A stretch of DNA of 64,000 nucleotides, from assembly GCF_027052235.1 (NCBI RefSeq), contig NZ_JALUFF010000057.1:1-64000 (forward strand), given 5' to 3'. The position numbers were made by a program, and so were the translations under genes. The notes under the pieces are model-generated. The model was not told the origin of the DNA and did not search any database. It was given only the letters and a program-made list of their open reading frames with translations. Shown piece by piece: positions 15,646 to 24,124 of the stretch (positions are counted from its first letter, which is position 1; every line of letters begins with the position of its first letter). Source of the DNA: Thermococcus sp. GTDB lineage: Archaea; Methanobacteriota_B; Thermococci; Thermococcales; Thermococcaceae.

Positions 15646-17094
15646 ATGAGGAACGTCGTTCCCCTAGTTTTCGTCGCCGTCATGTTGCTTGCCCTTCCAG
15701 TTTCCGCAACCTACTACGTGAAGGAACCAAGTCCGCTCTATGAAGTAAAGTACACGGTGCTCTCCAATGGAACGGAGGCGTTGGTTCATCTGGGAATCCT
15801 CCAGTGGGGAATTGACTGTGGTATGACTGACTGCCGGTCAGCTGTTTTTGGTGCCGAGGAGTTCCTGCTTTACTTCAACGGCTCTCGCCTCTACCTCCTC
15901 AACTTCACGCCCGTCCTAGCTCTTTCCCCCGCGGAGATAATTTACAAGGGGGCAACTTTCTTCAACGGGAGCTGGTACGTGGAAGTCGAGTACTACCCGC
16001 AAACCTGCTCAACTCTCGTTGACAGGTTCTACAGACTCGACACTGAGCACTTCTGTGTTGAACCAATCAACGTTAACTGGTTCTGGCTTCCAAAGGGAAA
16101 AGTTAGCGACTCCATAAACGGCTGGCGGATTGAACTGCAGTCCCTCGGTCCCGGTGAGTGGGGTTATGCCAACGTGAGCGACCTCTGGATTGCATTGAGC
16201 GAAAGCGCGAGCAAGTGGTTCTCTGGCCCGATAACCGTTCCGAAATCGAGCGTTTTCCCGGTTTACTTCACCCTCGAAAGGGGCGATCTAAAGAGAAACG
16301 TTACCCTCGTGTATTTAAACACCACAAACAACTCCAAGGGCCTTGTACAGGGCTTTTGGTTTCCAAGTAAGATTAAAATCGTCAACGTGACGGTCTGCAG
16401 AGACGTTGGCGTCCGGTTTCCCCTCACGGTGGTCAAGGTGGACGGGGTTTGGAAGGGAAACGAGGGCGCTCTCATCGTGATTGACTACGAGTACCTCAGC
16501 CCCGGAATGTGTCCCGAGGAAAACCCGCTCAACTGCACCCTCATTCCGGACATGGTTGCCTACTACCTGTTCTACGTCTCTTCCAGCGGGCCGTATTTCC
16601 TCGGGGCCTACCCCGAAGAGCCCGCGGTGAGGTTTGAGAACAACGTCTGGAGGCTCAAGCTCCACCTCTGGAACGGTAGCGTCGAAAATGCGACCTTCAA
16701 TCCCTCCTGCCTCAACGCCTCGAACGTGAGCCCCGTTAAACTGCCGAACGTCTCTCTCAGCTGGAAAACGGTGGATGCGGGGAGACTCGCGATACGGTAT
16801 CCGGTAGAGTTCCTGGGTTTCTCAGGCAATCATACCGTTGTTATCACGAACTCCATGGTGAAAAAAGTCCTTCCGTACGTTCCCTTTACCGTTGGCATAA
16901 ACGGAAAGTTCTACCCTCTGTTCAGGCCCTCAAACGGTACGCTCCAGCCGGTTCCTCAAGAGGTTAATCCTGACCTTAGCTGTTTTCCAACCGAATCAAA
17001 GCCCGGGAAAAATAAGGGAATCTGCGGACCCGGAGTGTTTCTGCTTCTGACCGTCATCAGTTCCTTGTTTTTATTTGGGAAGTTTGAGGGGTGA
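15646..17094 (+). CDS. Exported, heavily sequon-rich protein with CGP-CTERM anchor
   Basis: This 482-residue protein has an N-terminal signal peptide (MRNVVPLVFVAVMLLALPVSA). A long Asn/Ser/Tyr-rich extracellular part holds well over a dozen N-X-S/T sequons and paired cysteines (CGMTDC). The C-terminal KGICGPGVFLLLTVISSLFLF matches the Thermococcales CGP-CTERM sorting/anchor signal: Cys-Gly-Pro, a hydrophobic helix, then a basic end. It is therefore surface-exposed, probably N-glycosylated by AglB. ATG 15646 is chosen over 15643 and an upstream GTG for spacing from GGAGAT. Function unknown; it pairs with the next gene. Confidence 0.8.
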   Translation: MRNVVPLVFVAVMLLALPVSATYYVKEPSPLYEVKYTVLSNGTEALVHLGILQWGIDCGMTDCRSAVFGAEEFLLYFNGSRLYLLNFTPVLALSPAEIIYKGATFFNGSWYVEVEYYPQTCSTLVDRFYRLDTEHFCVEPINVNWFWLPKGKVSDSINGWRIELQSLGPGEWGYANVSDLWIALSESASKWFSGPITVPKSSVFPVYFTLERGDLKRNVTLVYLNTTNNSKGLVQGFWFPSKIKIVNVTVCRDVGVRFPLTVVKVDGVWKGNEGALIVIDYEYLSPGMCPEENPLNCTLIPDMVAYYLFYVSSSGPYFLGAYPEEPAVRFENNVWRLKLHLWNGSVENATFNPSCLNASNVSPVKLPNVSLSWKTVDAGRLAIRYPVEFLGFSGNHTVVITNSMVKKVLPYVPFTVGINGKFYPLFRPSNGTLQPVPQEVNPDLSCFPTESKPGKNKGICGPGVFLLLTVISSLFLFGKFEG

Positions 17095-17100
17095 TGTCAT

Positions 17101-18963
17101 GTGAGGAGGGGTCTCGGATTAATCCTTCCGGCACTTCTGTTGCTCTCCATCCTCCCTCCTTCAGGCGCATCCTCTATCAGTTCACCGGCCTACGTGGTCC
17201 CGGCGTTTCCCGTGATGTTCCACCTCCGGCTCACGAGCAATGGGAGCATGGCGTTTGCTTTCATCGAAGCAGATGCATATGGGAAGTACGTTGAGTACAT
17301 GTGCCCCATAGACTACCCCGACAGCGATTTTGAATGCCACGAGGTCAGCAAATCCGACTACCTGCTCGTTGAGCTCGGAAACAGTGCTGAACTAATTGAC
17401 GTTAGCGGGCTCGTGCTAAGACCCCAGAAGGGTTCTGGGGGACCAATAGCTCTCTACCCATCCTTCGCACCCTTTGGTGGAAGATGGTTCCTCGTCCACA
17501 ACCGCACCGTCCGGGAGTACTACCCCATTCAAAACCGCTTCGGTTCTCCTGTAAACGTTTCAACGATTACGGCTTGGACTCTTACGAACCTCTGGCGGGT
17601 CATGTCGGTTCCTCCAGAAATCTCAAACGGCTCGCTGGTCTTTACTTTCCCCTACAACGGCACCTACAGGGTTTCCCTCAACCTTTTCAGATCCTACCTC
17701 GAACCCCTCGCCTTCAATGCCTCCAGGAGTATGAGCGAACGGGAGTTCATCACCCATCTCAGGGCGATTCCCTTCGGAGGTGGTTTGCTAATCTACCTGC
17801 CTACCTATGGTGTATCGCTCTGCGGGAACGGCAGTCTCGTGGTTAAGAACCAGCTGAACCCCTACGTTCCCTACAGATGGGTTTACTACCGGGCCGGAGA
17901 GTTCCCGAAACATGCTTTTCCCCTCGTCTTCTACTACAAAGATGGCCACCTGAGACCCGTCCTGAGGGTTGTTCCCTACGGAAACAGCCTTGCCATCGAT
18001 GTTTCAAAGACTGCATCCTTTAGAGTTGGCGGTAGCTCCTCCGCGCCGAGGGTGGATGTCCCGAGGAGGGCACTTTACGTTGGTGAAGTGGATATTGACA
18101 CCGCTTATCCACCTACCAACGTTACCTTCGTGAGGGTATTAATACTCTCCCCTGGCTTGGCCAGACGGAAACTCTTAGGAGAGGTTGTCAACGGCAGGTC
18201 TCTTCTCTACCTCAACCTGCCCTTCGAAGGTCAGTTCTACTACTCCAAGGGCCACTGGTTCTATTATTGTACGTCATGTACCCCCAAGCGGTACTACCTC
18301 TACGACTGGAGGGATCATGCCTTAATCGAAGGGAACTTCTCCCCCGACGCAAAATACGTAGGCAAGGTTCCTCCCGGCCTATGGAACGCCACGGGCGTTG
18401 ATTTTATGTTCAATGACAACCGCATAGACCTTTTCCTCGTTCCTCTCTCCAACTTTTCAAGGTGTCTACCAGACAGCAGACCCGTGGCTATGAAGCTTAA
18501 GGAGATGGGAATCGGAAACGGTTTTCTCCTATACTTCCCGCGCTACACCACAGGAATTTCTTTGGCTGGAATGGAGTGGGCTATTGTGTCCGACACTGGA
18601 GATGACGTTGGCGTCATGGTCTCTGGAAAGCTTCCCTGTCCGCTCTTTTACTACGCCAACGGCAGTATAAAGTTCTTTATGAGATTGACCCTTGCCAACG
18701 TCACCATCCCGGTCGGGAGCTGGATGCTGACGCTCTCTTATCCCTACATCAACGCCACGCCAATGGTCAACGTCTCGGTGGTCTCGCTCGGACAGATTGA
18801 GAGGAACGGAACCAGTTCAACAACAAGATCGGAACAAATCAACTCGACTGTAGTCAATGTTACGGAGATGGGACAGAGGGAAGGTTCAAGTATCTGTGGG
18901 TCGGGATTTCTTCTGCTCCTAATCGTCTCGTTTCTATTCTCTCGAATATTCATTCGGAGATGA
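17101..18963 (+). CDS. Exported sequon-rich protein with CGS-variant C-terminal anchor
   Basis: This 620-residue protein begins at GTG 17101 after GGGGTGATGTCAT, six bases past the previous stop, so the two form an operon. It has a signal peptide (GLILPALLLLSILPPSGA), a large beta-rich exterior with many N-X-S/T sites and a CTSC pair. It ends with SSICGSGFLLLLIVSFLF and a basic tail. The tail looks like CGP-CTERM with Pro replaced by Ser. Similar length, composition and anchor suggest it shares a surface complex or ancestry with the upstream protein. No enzymatic motif seen. Confidence 0.8.
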   Translation: MRRGLGLILPALLLLSILPPSGASSISSPAYVVPAFPVMFHLRLTSNGSMAFAFIEADAYGKYVEYMCPIDYPDSDFECHEVSKSDYLLVELGNSAELIDVSGLVLRPQKGSGGPIALYPSFAPFGGRWFLVHNRTVREYYPIQNRFGSPVNVSTITAWTLTNLWRVMSVPPEISNGSLVFTFPYNGTYRVSLNLFRSYLEPLAFNASRSMSEREFITHLRAIPFGGGLLIYLPTYGVSLCGNGSLVVKNQLNPYVPYRWVYYRAGEFPKHAFPLVFYYKDGHLRPVLRVVPYGNSLAIDVSKTASFRVGGSSSAPRVDVPRRALYVGEVDIDTAYPPTNVTFVRVLILSPGLARRKLLGEVVNGRSLLYLNLPFEGQFYYSKGHWFYYCTSCTPKRYYLYDWRDHALIEGNFSPDAKYVGKVPPGLWNATGVDFMFNDNRIDLFLVPLSNFSRCLPDSRPVAMKLKEMGIGNGFLLYFPRYTTGISLAGMEWAIVSDTGDDVGVMVSGKLPCPLFYYANGSIKFFMRLTLANVTIPVGSWMLTLSYPYINATPMVNVSVVSLGQIERNGTSSTTRSEQINSTVVNVTEMGQREGSSICGSGFLLLLIVSFLFSRIFIRR

Positions 18964-19043
18964 CCTTTTCAAATTCGCGATTTTTCCAATTTTTCTTGAA
19001 AAACCTTCGAAAGAGCCCATCTTCATCCGACCACCATGGAAGG

Positions 19044-19053
19044 GTTTTTAAAC
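19044..19053 (+). promoter_or_regulatory. TATA box of gene at 19078
   Basis: GGTTTTTAAA lies about 30 bases before ATG 19078, implying a very short or absent leader. Confidence 0.55.
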
Positions 19054-19077
19054 CGTTAGCCTGAGCGTCCCGTGGTG

Positions 19078-19695
19078 ATGGGGGTGAAGTTCAGGGGCAA
19101 AGCCTTCGGCAACACCGTGAGGATTGAGTTTGATATACTCACCCTCGGCGAGCTTAAGATAAAGGACCTGCGAGACTTTGATGTTGATTCCCTCAGGATA
19201 GAGCTCAAGCCGACTTCATCCGGTATAAGGATCATCGGTATATGGGAGGGGCCTGTGGAGAGAGCCGGCGAGGGCATAAAGAAGGCCCTTGAGGAGAGCT
19301 ACAAGCTCCGCGAGAGAGTTCTGAACAGGATAAGGAGCAAAACGGAGGCAATACGCTCTACCATGCTCCAGCTCGGCTTCAAGGAGAGCGTTGAAGGCTA
19401 CGGGAGTGCCCTGCGCTTCACCAAGAAGGTCGGCCCCTACGAGATAGTCGTGGTCGCTTCAACGACCGACGACGTTGTCCGCGTTGAGGTCTACGGCAAC
19501 GAGGGAAAGGTCCTCAGCCCTGAACTTGAGAGCATATTCGAGGACGTTGAGGTCGAGGAGCTTGAGATTTACGACTTCGACGATGGGAAAGAGGAGAGGC
19601 TCGTGATAAACCTTGAGATACCGAGGAATGACGAGGGGCCGGAGAGGAAGATAGCAGAGGCCATAAAGATGATAGAGAACATGCTGATGGCTTGA
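19078..19695 (+). CDS. Conserved hypothetical protein (205 aa)
   Basis: I do not recognise the family. The product (MGVKFRGKAFGNTVRIEF...) has an N-terminal beta-rich section, a central charged helix (about 60-100) and a second alpha/beta section. The second section contains KKVGPYEIVVVASTTDDVVRVEVYGNEG and a final helix. There is no membrane segment, signal or cysteine motif. GTG 19072 and GTG 19084 are alternative starts. It sits alone between the surface-protein operon and pgk. Confidence 0.65.
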   Translation: MGVKFRGKAFGNTVRIEFDILTLGELKIKDLRDFDVDSLRIELKPTSSGIRIIGIWEGPVERAGEGIKKALEESYKLRERVLNRIRSKTEAIRSTMLQLGFKESVEGYGSALRFTKKVGPYEIVVVASTTDDVVRVEVYGNEGKVLSPELESIFEDVEVEELEIYDFDDGKEERLVINLEIPRNDEGPERKIAEAIKMIENMLMA

Positions 19696-19722
19696 GTTCA
19701 ACGGTTCCAGTTAAAGCAAAGC

Positions 19723-19732
19723 CTTTTTAATT
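19723..19732 (+). promoter_or_regulatory. TATA box of pgk
   Basis: CTTTTTAATT lies about 30-40 bases before ATG 19762. No TATCAC-N5-GTGATA motif is visible nearby, although pgk belongs to glycolysis and gluconeogenesis. Confidence 0.5.
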
Positions 19733-19761
19733 CAATGTTTTCACAGGCAAATGGTGATGCA

Positions 19762-20997
19762 ATGTTCAGGCTCACCGACTTCGACTTCTCCAATCGAACC
19801 GTCTTCCTGAGGGTTGACCTCAACTCACCGGTCGAGAACGGCAGGATAACCAGCGACGCCCGCTTCCGGGCGGTTCTTCCGACGATCAAATACCTCCTCG
19901 ACAGCGGCGCGAAGCTCGTCATAGCCACCCACCAGAGCAGGCCCTACAAGGGGGACTACATAACCACCGAGGAGCACGCGGAGATACTGAGCGGTCTCCT
20001 TAATCAGGAAGTCGAGTACGTCGAGGACATCTTTGGAAGGCTCGCGAGGGAGAAAATAAGCTCGCTCAAAACTGGAGAGGCGATAATGCTGGAAAACCTC
20101 CGCTTCTCGGCTGAGGAAGTCTTCTACAAGCCACTTGGGGACTGCGAGAGGACTTTCTTCGTGAGAAAACTCGCGCCCCTCATAGACTACGTCGTCAACG
20201 ACGCCTTCGCGGCATCTCACCGCTCACAGCCCTCTCTCGTCGGCTTTGCACGCTTGAAGCCGATGGCGATGGGTTTTCTGATGGAGAAGGAGGTCAGCGC
20301 TTTAACGAGGGCCTACGAGCGCGGGGAAAGCCCGAGGGTTTACGTTCTCGGCGGGGCGAAGGTCGAGGACTCGCTGAGGGTAGTTGAGAACGTCCTGAGG
20401 AAGGAAAAGGCCGACTTAATCCTCACCGGCGGCCTCGTCGGTCAGGTCTTCACCCTTGCGAAGGGCTTCAACCTCGGCGATGCGAACATCGAGTTCATGG
20501 CTAAAAAGGGCCTCCTTGGGCTCGTTGACTGGGCCGAGAGGATACTCGACGAGTTCTATCCTATGATAAGAACCCCCGTTGACTTCGCGGTTGACTACAG
20601 GGGTGAAAGGCTTGAAATTGACCTCCTCAGCGACGAGAAGAAGCTCTTTGACGAGTACCCTATCCTCGACATAGGTTCGAGAACTGTCGAGAAGTACCGC
20701 GGGATACTCCTAAACGCCGGAACAATTGTAGCCAACGGCCCAATGGGGGTCTTTGAGAGGGAGGAGTTCGCCCTCGGGACGGTGGGGGTCTTTAAAGCTA
20801 TTGGCGAGAGCAAAGCTTTCAGCGTCGTCGGAGGGGGCCACAGCATAGCGAGCATCTACAGGTACAACATAACCGGGATAAGCCACATCTCCACCGGCGG
20901 AGGGGCAATGCTCAGCTTCTTCGCGGGTGAAAAGCTTCCAGTCCTTGAGGCCTTCAGGATAAGTTACGAGAGATTTAAAGGAGAACTCAGTCGATAG
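19762..20997 (+). CDS. pgk: Phosphoglycerate kinase
   Basis: This 411-residue enzyme catalyses 1,3-bisphosphoglycerate + ADP = 3-phosphoglycerate + ATP. In Thermococcales it serves mainly gluconeogenesis, since GAPOR and GAPN bypass it in glycolysis. Motifs seen are VFLRVDLNSPV (substrate loop), ATHQSRP, the Arg/His cluster NDAFAASHRSQPS, the hinge GGAKVEDS, the nucleotide-binding NGPMGVFE, and the C-terminal GGGHS and STGGGA. ATG 19762 follows GGTGATGCA; an in-frame ATG at 19735 lies at the TATA box and is rejected. The 3' end overlaps the convergent permease gene by 11 bases. Confidence 0.97.
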   Translation: MFRLTDFDFSNRTVFLRVDLNSPVENGRITSDARFRAVLPTIKYLLDSGAKLVIATHQSRPYKGDYITTEEHAEILSGLLNQEVEYVEDIFGRLAREKISSLKTGEAIMLENLRFSAEEVFYKPLGDCERTFFVRKLAPLIDYVVNDAFAASHRSQPSLVGFARLKPMAMGFLMEKEVSALTRAYERGESPRVYVLGGAKVEDSLRVVENVLRKEKADLILTGGLVGQVFTLAKGFNLGDANIEFMAKKGLLGLVDWAERILDEFYPMIRTPVDFAVDYRGERLEIDLLSDEKKLFDEYPILDIGSRTVEKYRGILLNAGTIVANGPMGVFEREEFALGTVGVFKAIGESKAFSVVGGGHSIASIYRYNITGISHISTGGGAMLSFFAGEKLPVLEAFRISYERFKGELSR

Positions 20998-21748
20998 TTG
21001 CCTTCCTGAACTCAAGGGAGGCGAGGCCGGCCAGCAAACCCGCCAGGAGGGTCAGGATTAGCCAGTCGGTGGTAACGCTGAAGGTTGGCGCGAGCCCCGT
21101 TAGGTAGTAGCGTGAGCCATCAACCGCGTATGTCAGGGAGTTTATCATGGCCAGCAACTTCATCCACCCGGGCATCGTCTCAATTGGGTAGAAGGCTCCG
21201 CTGAGGAACGTCATCGGGAGCATTATCATCATGATGACCATCTGGAAGCCCTCCATACTGGTCATTCTCAGCGCTATTGCCACCCCCATGCCCGCTATAG
21301 CTATTCCGACGAGGAAGCTCAACCCGATGGCCGGGAGAATTCCAGAGACCCTCAGGTTGGCCAGAGCAAAGCTCAGGAAGAGTATTATGAGGCCCTGAAT
21401 CAGTGCCATTATCGCTCCCCCGGTTATTCTCCCGAGTATGGCCTCGGTTCTGCTGGCCGGCGCGACGAGAATCTCCTTCAGAAAGCCGAACTGCTTGTCC
21501 CAGATTATCGTTATCCCCTGCATGAAGCTCATGTTGAATACGGTCATGGCCACTATCCCTGGCACTAGGTAGGTCACGTAGTCCGTGCCAAAAAGTAGCA
21601 GGGCAACGCTCCCCTTGAAAAGACCGCTCCATCCGAGTCCGAAGAAGATGAGCCAGATGAGTGGGTTGATGATACTGCCAAAGACCCTCGCGCGCGAATG
21701 GGAAAAGCGCTTCAGCTCGCGGTAGACCATGGTTGTGAAGACCCTCAT
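20987..21748 (-). CDS. ABC-2 type exporter permease (DrrB-like)
   Basis: This 253-residue protein has six predicted helices. Examples are IINPLIWLIFFGLGWSGLF, YLVPGIVAMTVFNMSFMQGI, IMALIQGLIILFLSFAL and LSFLVGIAIAGMGVAIAL. It carries the family segment MTFLSGAFYPIETMPGWMKLLAMINSLTYAVDGSR. DrrB-like permeases export drugs, lipids or polyketides. It is the last gene of the PadR/Fe-S/ATPase/permease operon, 4 bases after the ATPase stop, with GGAGGTGACTGA as ribosome site. Confidence 0.9.
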   Translation of the reverse strand: MRVFTTMVYRELKRFSHSRARVFGSIINPLIWLIFFGLGWSGLFKGSVALLLFGTDYVTYLVPGIVAMTVFNMSFMQGITIIWDKQFGFLKEILVAPASRTEAILGRITGGAIMALIQGLIILFLSFALANLRVSGILPAIGLSFLVGIAIAGMGVAIALRMTSMEGFQMVIMMIMLPMTFLSGAFYPIETMPGWMKLLAMINSLTYAVDGSRYYLTGLAPTFSVTTDWLILTLLAGLLAGLASLEFRKATID

Positions 21749-21752
21749 TCAG

Positions 21753-22745
21753 TCACCTCCTCCCGAACAGGCGCATCCTCTTCCTCATCCTCTCCCTAAC
21801 GGCCTCCCTTTCGTCCGCTTCGTCCCGTATCTCCCTGCCCGTCAGGTAGAGGAAAACGTCGTTAAGCGTCGGTCTGTGGTAGGTGACCTCAAGTATTCGG
21901 ATGCCTCTCGTGGAGGTCAGTTCGAAGAGCTTTGGCAGGGCCTCCGAGGCGTTCTCAACCTCAAGGGCGAGCCGTCCATCCTTTAGGGTTCTGCAGTTCC
22001 TTATGAAGTCCCCTTCGATGCAGCTGGCCTTCCCCTCGGCCCTGAGGTAAATGACGTCCTTCCCCACGAGCCTTTTAAGTTCCTCTGGAGTCCCCTCGGC
22101 GATTATCCTTCCGTGGTCGATTATGGCTATCCTGTCCGCGAGCATTTCGGCCTCGTCCATGTAGTGGGTAGTCAGAAAAATCGTCATATCGTGCTCCTCC
22201 TTCATGGCCTCTATGTAGTCCCAGATGCGGGCCCTGGTCTGGGGGTCGAGGCCTATTGTGGGCTCATCAAGGAAGAGCACCTCCGGCTCGTGTAGGAGGG
22301 AGCGCGCTATCTCAAGCCTCCTCTGCATGCCACCGCTGAACGTCTTCACCTGTCTACCCCTGAACTCCCAGAGCTCAACGAACTTCAGGAGCTCCTCAAT
22401 CTTCTCCCTCAGCTCGCTCCCGCCAAGACCGTATATCCTTCCATGGATGTACATGTTCTCGTAAGCTGTGAGTTCGCTGTCGAGGCTGGGGTCCTGAAAA
22501 ACAATCCCGATTCTCTTCCTTACCTCGTTTGCCTCTTTCACTACGTCGTGGCCCGCTACACTGGCCCTGCCCGCGGTGGGTCTCAGAAGGGTCGTCAGAA
22601 CGTGGACGGTGGTTGTCTTTCCAGCCCCGTTAGGCCCGAGAAAGGCGAAGATTTCGCCCCTCTTCACCCTAAAGGAGATCCCTCCAACGGCCTCGAAGTC
22701 GCCGTAGCGCTTCACGAGGTTCTCAACTTCAATCGCCCACTCCAC
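21753..22745 (-). CDS. ABC exporter ATPase (DrrA-like)
   Basis: This 330-residue ATPase has Walker A LGPNGAGKTTTV, Q-loop VFQDPSLD, signature FSGGMQRRLEIARSL, Walker B VLFLDEPTIGLDP and switch TTHYMDEAE. These are followed by the C-terminal extension typical of the DrrA group, ending in a very basic tail. GTG 22745 is chosen because GGTGGTGAC lies just before it. The longer frame would enter the upstream Fe-S gene. It overlaps that gene's 3' end by 17 bases, indicating tight coupling. It energises the permease at 20987. Confidence 0.92.
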   Translation of the reverse strand: MEWAIEVENLVKRYGDFEAVGGISFRVKRGEIFAFLGPNGAGKTTTVHVLTTLLRPTAGRASVAGHDVVKEANEVRKRIGIVFQDPSLDSELTAYENMYIHGRIYGLGGSELREKIEELLKFVELWEFRGRQVKTFSGGMQRRLEIARSLLHEPEVLFLDEPTIGLDPQTRARIWDYIEAMKEEHDMTIFLTTHYMDEAEMLADRIAIIDHGRIIAEGTPEELKRLVGKDVIYLRAEGKASCIEGDFIRNCRTLKDGRLALEVENASEALPKLFELTSTRGIRILEVTYHRPTLNDVFLYLTGREIRDEADEREAVRERMRKRMRLFGRR

Positions 22746-23154
22746 CGTCACCACCAAGGAAGTTGTTCCTTTTAAACCTCTCAACGTGCTCCTTCCGGAA
22801 AACAAAGCTAAGGCCATACCTCTTCTTGAAGGGCAACGCCAAGGCGCTCTTGATGAAGGTCAGGGCGGGATGCCTTACCGGGCTTTCGGCGGGTCTCAGC
22901 GCCCCTGTCGGGCAGGCCTGAACGCAGATGTAGCACCTCCTGCAGGCTTCCGGGTTCTTCATGAAGGGCCTGAGGCGAACCCTGTATCCAACCCCGAAGA
23001 GGCTCACCCTCATCGGGACGACTTCCCATATCTCCTCGCTGAAAGGACATGCTGAAATGCACTCGTCGCCCCCGCCACATATCGGGTAGTGTATGACCAG
23101 CGGGGAGGTGTCCTTCATTCTTTCGTAGTAGTCCTTCCAGTCCGGGACTTCCAT
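22729..23154 (-). CDS. Ferredoxin-like protein with one classical and one variant 4Fe-4S motif
   Basis: This 141-residue protein carries CGGGDECISACP (one Cys fewer than a classical CxxCxxCxxxCP) and CRRCYICVQACPTGAL (complete). One standard 4Fe-4S cluster is expected, plus a variant or 3Fe/aberrant site. The region after the second motif (HPALTFIKSALALPFKKRYG) is amphipathic and could touch the membrane. It starts 1 base after the padR stop region and overlaps the ATPase start, so it is an integral member of the exporter operon. A redox role in sensing or modification of the exported compound is inference. Confidence 0.8.
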   Translation of the reverse strand: MEVPDWKDYYERMKDTSPLVIHYPICGGGDECISACPFSEEIWEVVPMRVSLFGVGYRVRLRPFMKNPEACRRCYICVQACPTGALRPAESPVRHPALTFIKSALALPFKKRYGLSFVFRKEHVERFKRNNFLGGDGGVGD

Positions 23155-23155
23155 C

Positions 23156-23602
23156 TCACTCACCGAGGAGGACGAGTTTAATCCGTCTGGCGCAGTCCTT
23201 GAAAAGCTCCTCAAGCTCCCTCCGCTGGCCATCGTCAAGCTCCTCAATCCTTGAGAAGAGCTCCCTGAAGGCCTCCTTGAGTTCCTCACCGCCGAGCTCA
23301 AGGAAGAGCTTGTAGGCCCTCATCTTTCCCTTGGCCTCTTCAAGCTCAGCCCTGTGCCTCTCAAGGTATTCTAGGCCCTTCTCCGTTATCACGTAGGTCT
23401 TCCTCTCACGCTTTCCCTTCTCGGCAACTTCGATTAGTCCGCTCCTCCTGAGCGATGCAAGGATTGGGTAAACCGTCCCGGCGCTCAGCTTTATGCCGTA
23501 GAGCCTCTCCATCTCGGCCATCACGCCGTAGCCGTGGTTTGCCTCTCTAAGCAGGTCGAGGATGACGAGCTTGAGCGTGCCCCTGACGTTGGGCTTCTCC
23601 AT
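23156..23602 (-). CDS. PadR-family transcriptional regulator
   Basis: This 148-residue protein has the PadR winged helix: LKLVILDLLREANHGYGVMAEMERLYGIKLSAGTVYPILASLRRSGLIEV, then the hairpin KRERKTYVITEKG, then a long C-terminal helix for dimerisation. PadR proteins repress exporter operons and release DNA on binding drugs or phenolics. ATG 23602 follows GGGTGGTTCG; upstream in-frame codons run past the promoter. It is the first gene of the exporter operon and has a dyad-like site upstream. Confidence 0.93.
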   Translation of the reverse strand: MEKPNVRGTLKLVILDLLREANHGYGVMAEMERLYGIKLSAGTVYPILASLRRSGLIEVAEKGKRERKTYVITEKGLEYLERHRAELEEAKGKMRAYKLFLELGGEELKEAFRELFSRIEELDDGQRRELEELFKDCARRIKLVLLGE

Positions 23603-23612
23603 CGAACCACCC

Positions 23613-23634
23613 AATATATCGGGCGACATATCGG
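23613..23634 (-). promoter_or_regulatory. Putative PadR operator
   Basis: The minus strand reads CCGATATGTCGCCCGATATATT, containing ATGT-N8-ATAT, close to the bacterial PadR consensus ATGT-N8-ACAT, and a CGATAT direct repeat. It lies between a TTTTAACC TATA-like box (23635-23642) and the padR start, fitting autorepression. Confidence 0.5.
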
Positions 23635-23695
23635 TTAAAAGTCTTTGGGTCGCCATCCTTATTAAGGCCCCGCCCAACTCCTTCAGGTGATATGT

Positions 23696-24124
23696 ATGAG
23701 GCTGGTTCTCAAGCCACTCTTTGAGGCCGAACTGACCCCCGACTTCGCGGAAGTAATAAAGGGTAAGCTCCTCGGAAAGGAGGTTAAAACCGGTGAGGAA
23801 GTCGTCGTTGAGCTGATTGGAGAGCCCCTCCACTTCAAGGTTCTCTTAGCCGAGCCCTCCCCTCTCAAGGTAACGAGCTCGACGAAAATCGAGTTCTCGA
23901 CCGGGAACCTTGATGTAGCCAACGTTGAGTTCGAGAAGGAAGTTGAGGACGTCATACCCTTTGGGAAGGGCTTTGTCGTCGTCCTCGGAAACAAGGTCGT
24001 CGTGCTCTCCAAGGAGGGGCAAAAACTTTATAGCGAGGAGTTCAAGCCCCTTAAAGGAATTAGGGTAACTGAAGATTCGGTGGTGGTAATCCATGGTTCG
24101 GGCGTCAAAATCATTAGACCCTAG
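23696..24124 (+). CDS. Stand-alone protein resembling CDC48 domain 2
   Basis: The product (142 residues from ATG 23696 after AGGTGATATGT) begins MRLVLKPLFEAELTPDFAEV. Residues 15-68 align with the second N-subdomain of the CDC48 protein in this window. DFAEVIKGKLLGKEV parallels [15 protein letters not shown], and ELIGEPLHFKVLLAEPS parallels [17 protein letters not shown]. The remaining ~70 residues form repeating short strands (VIPFGKGFVVVLGNKVVVLSKEG). It overlaps nth by 32 bases. An adaptor or substrate-recognition role is inference; no ATPase is attached. Confidence 0.7.
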   Translation: MRLVLKPLFEAELTPDFAEVIKGKLLGKEVKTGEEVVVELIGEPLHFKVLLAEPSPLKVTSSTKIEFSTGNLDVANVEFEKEVEDVIPFGKGFVVVLGNKVVVLSKEGQKLYSEEFKPLKGIRVTEDSVVVIHGSGVKIIRP

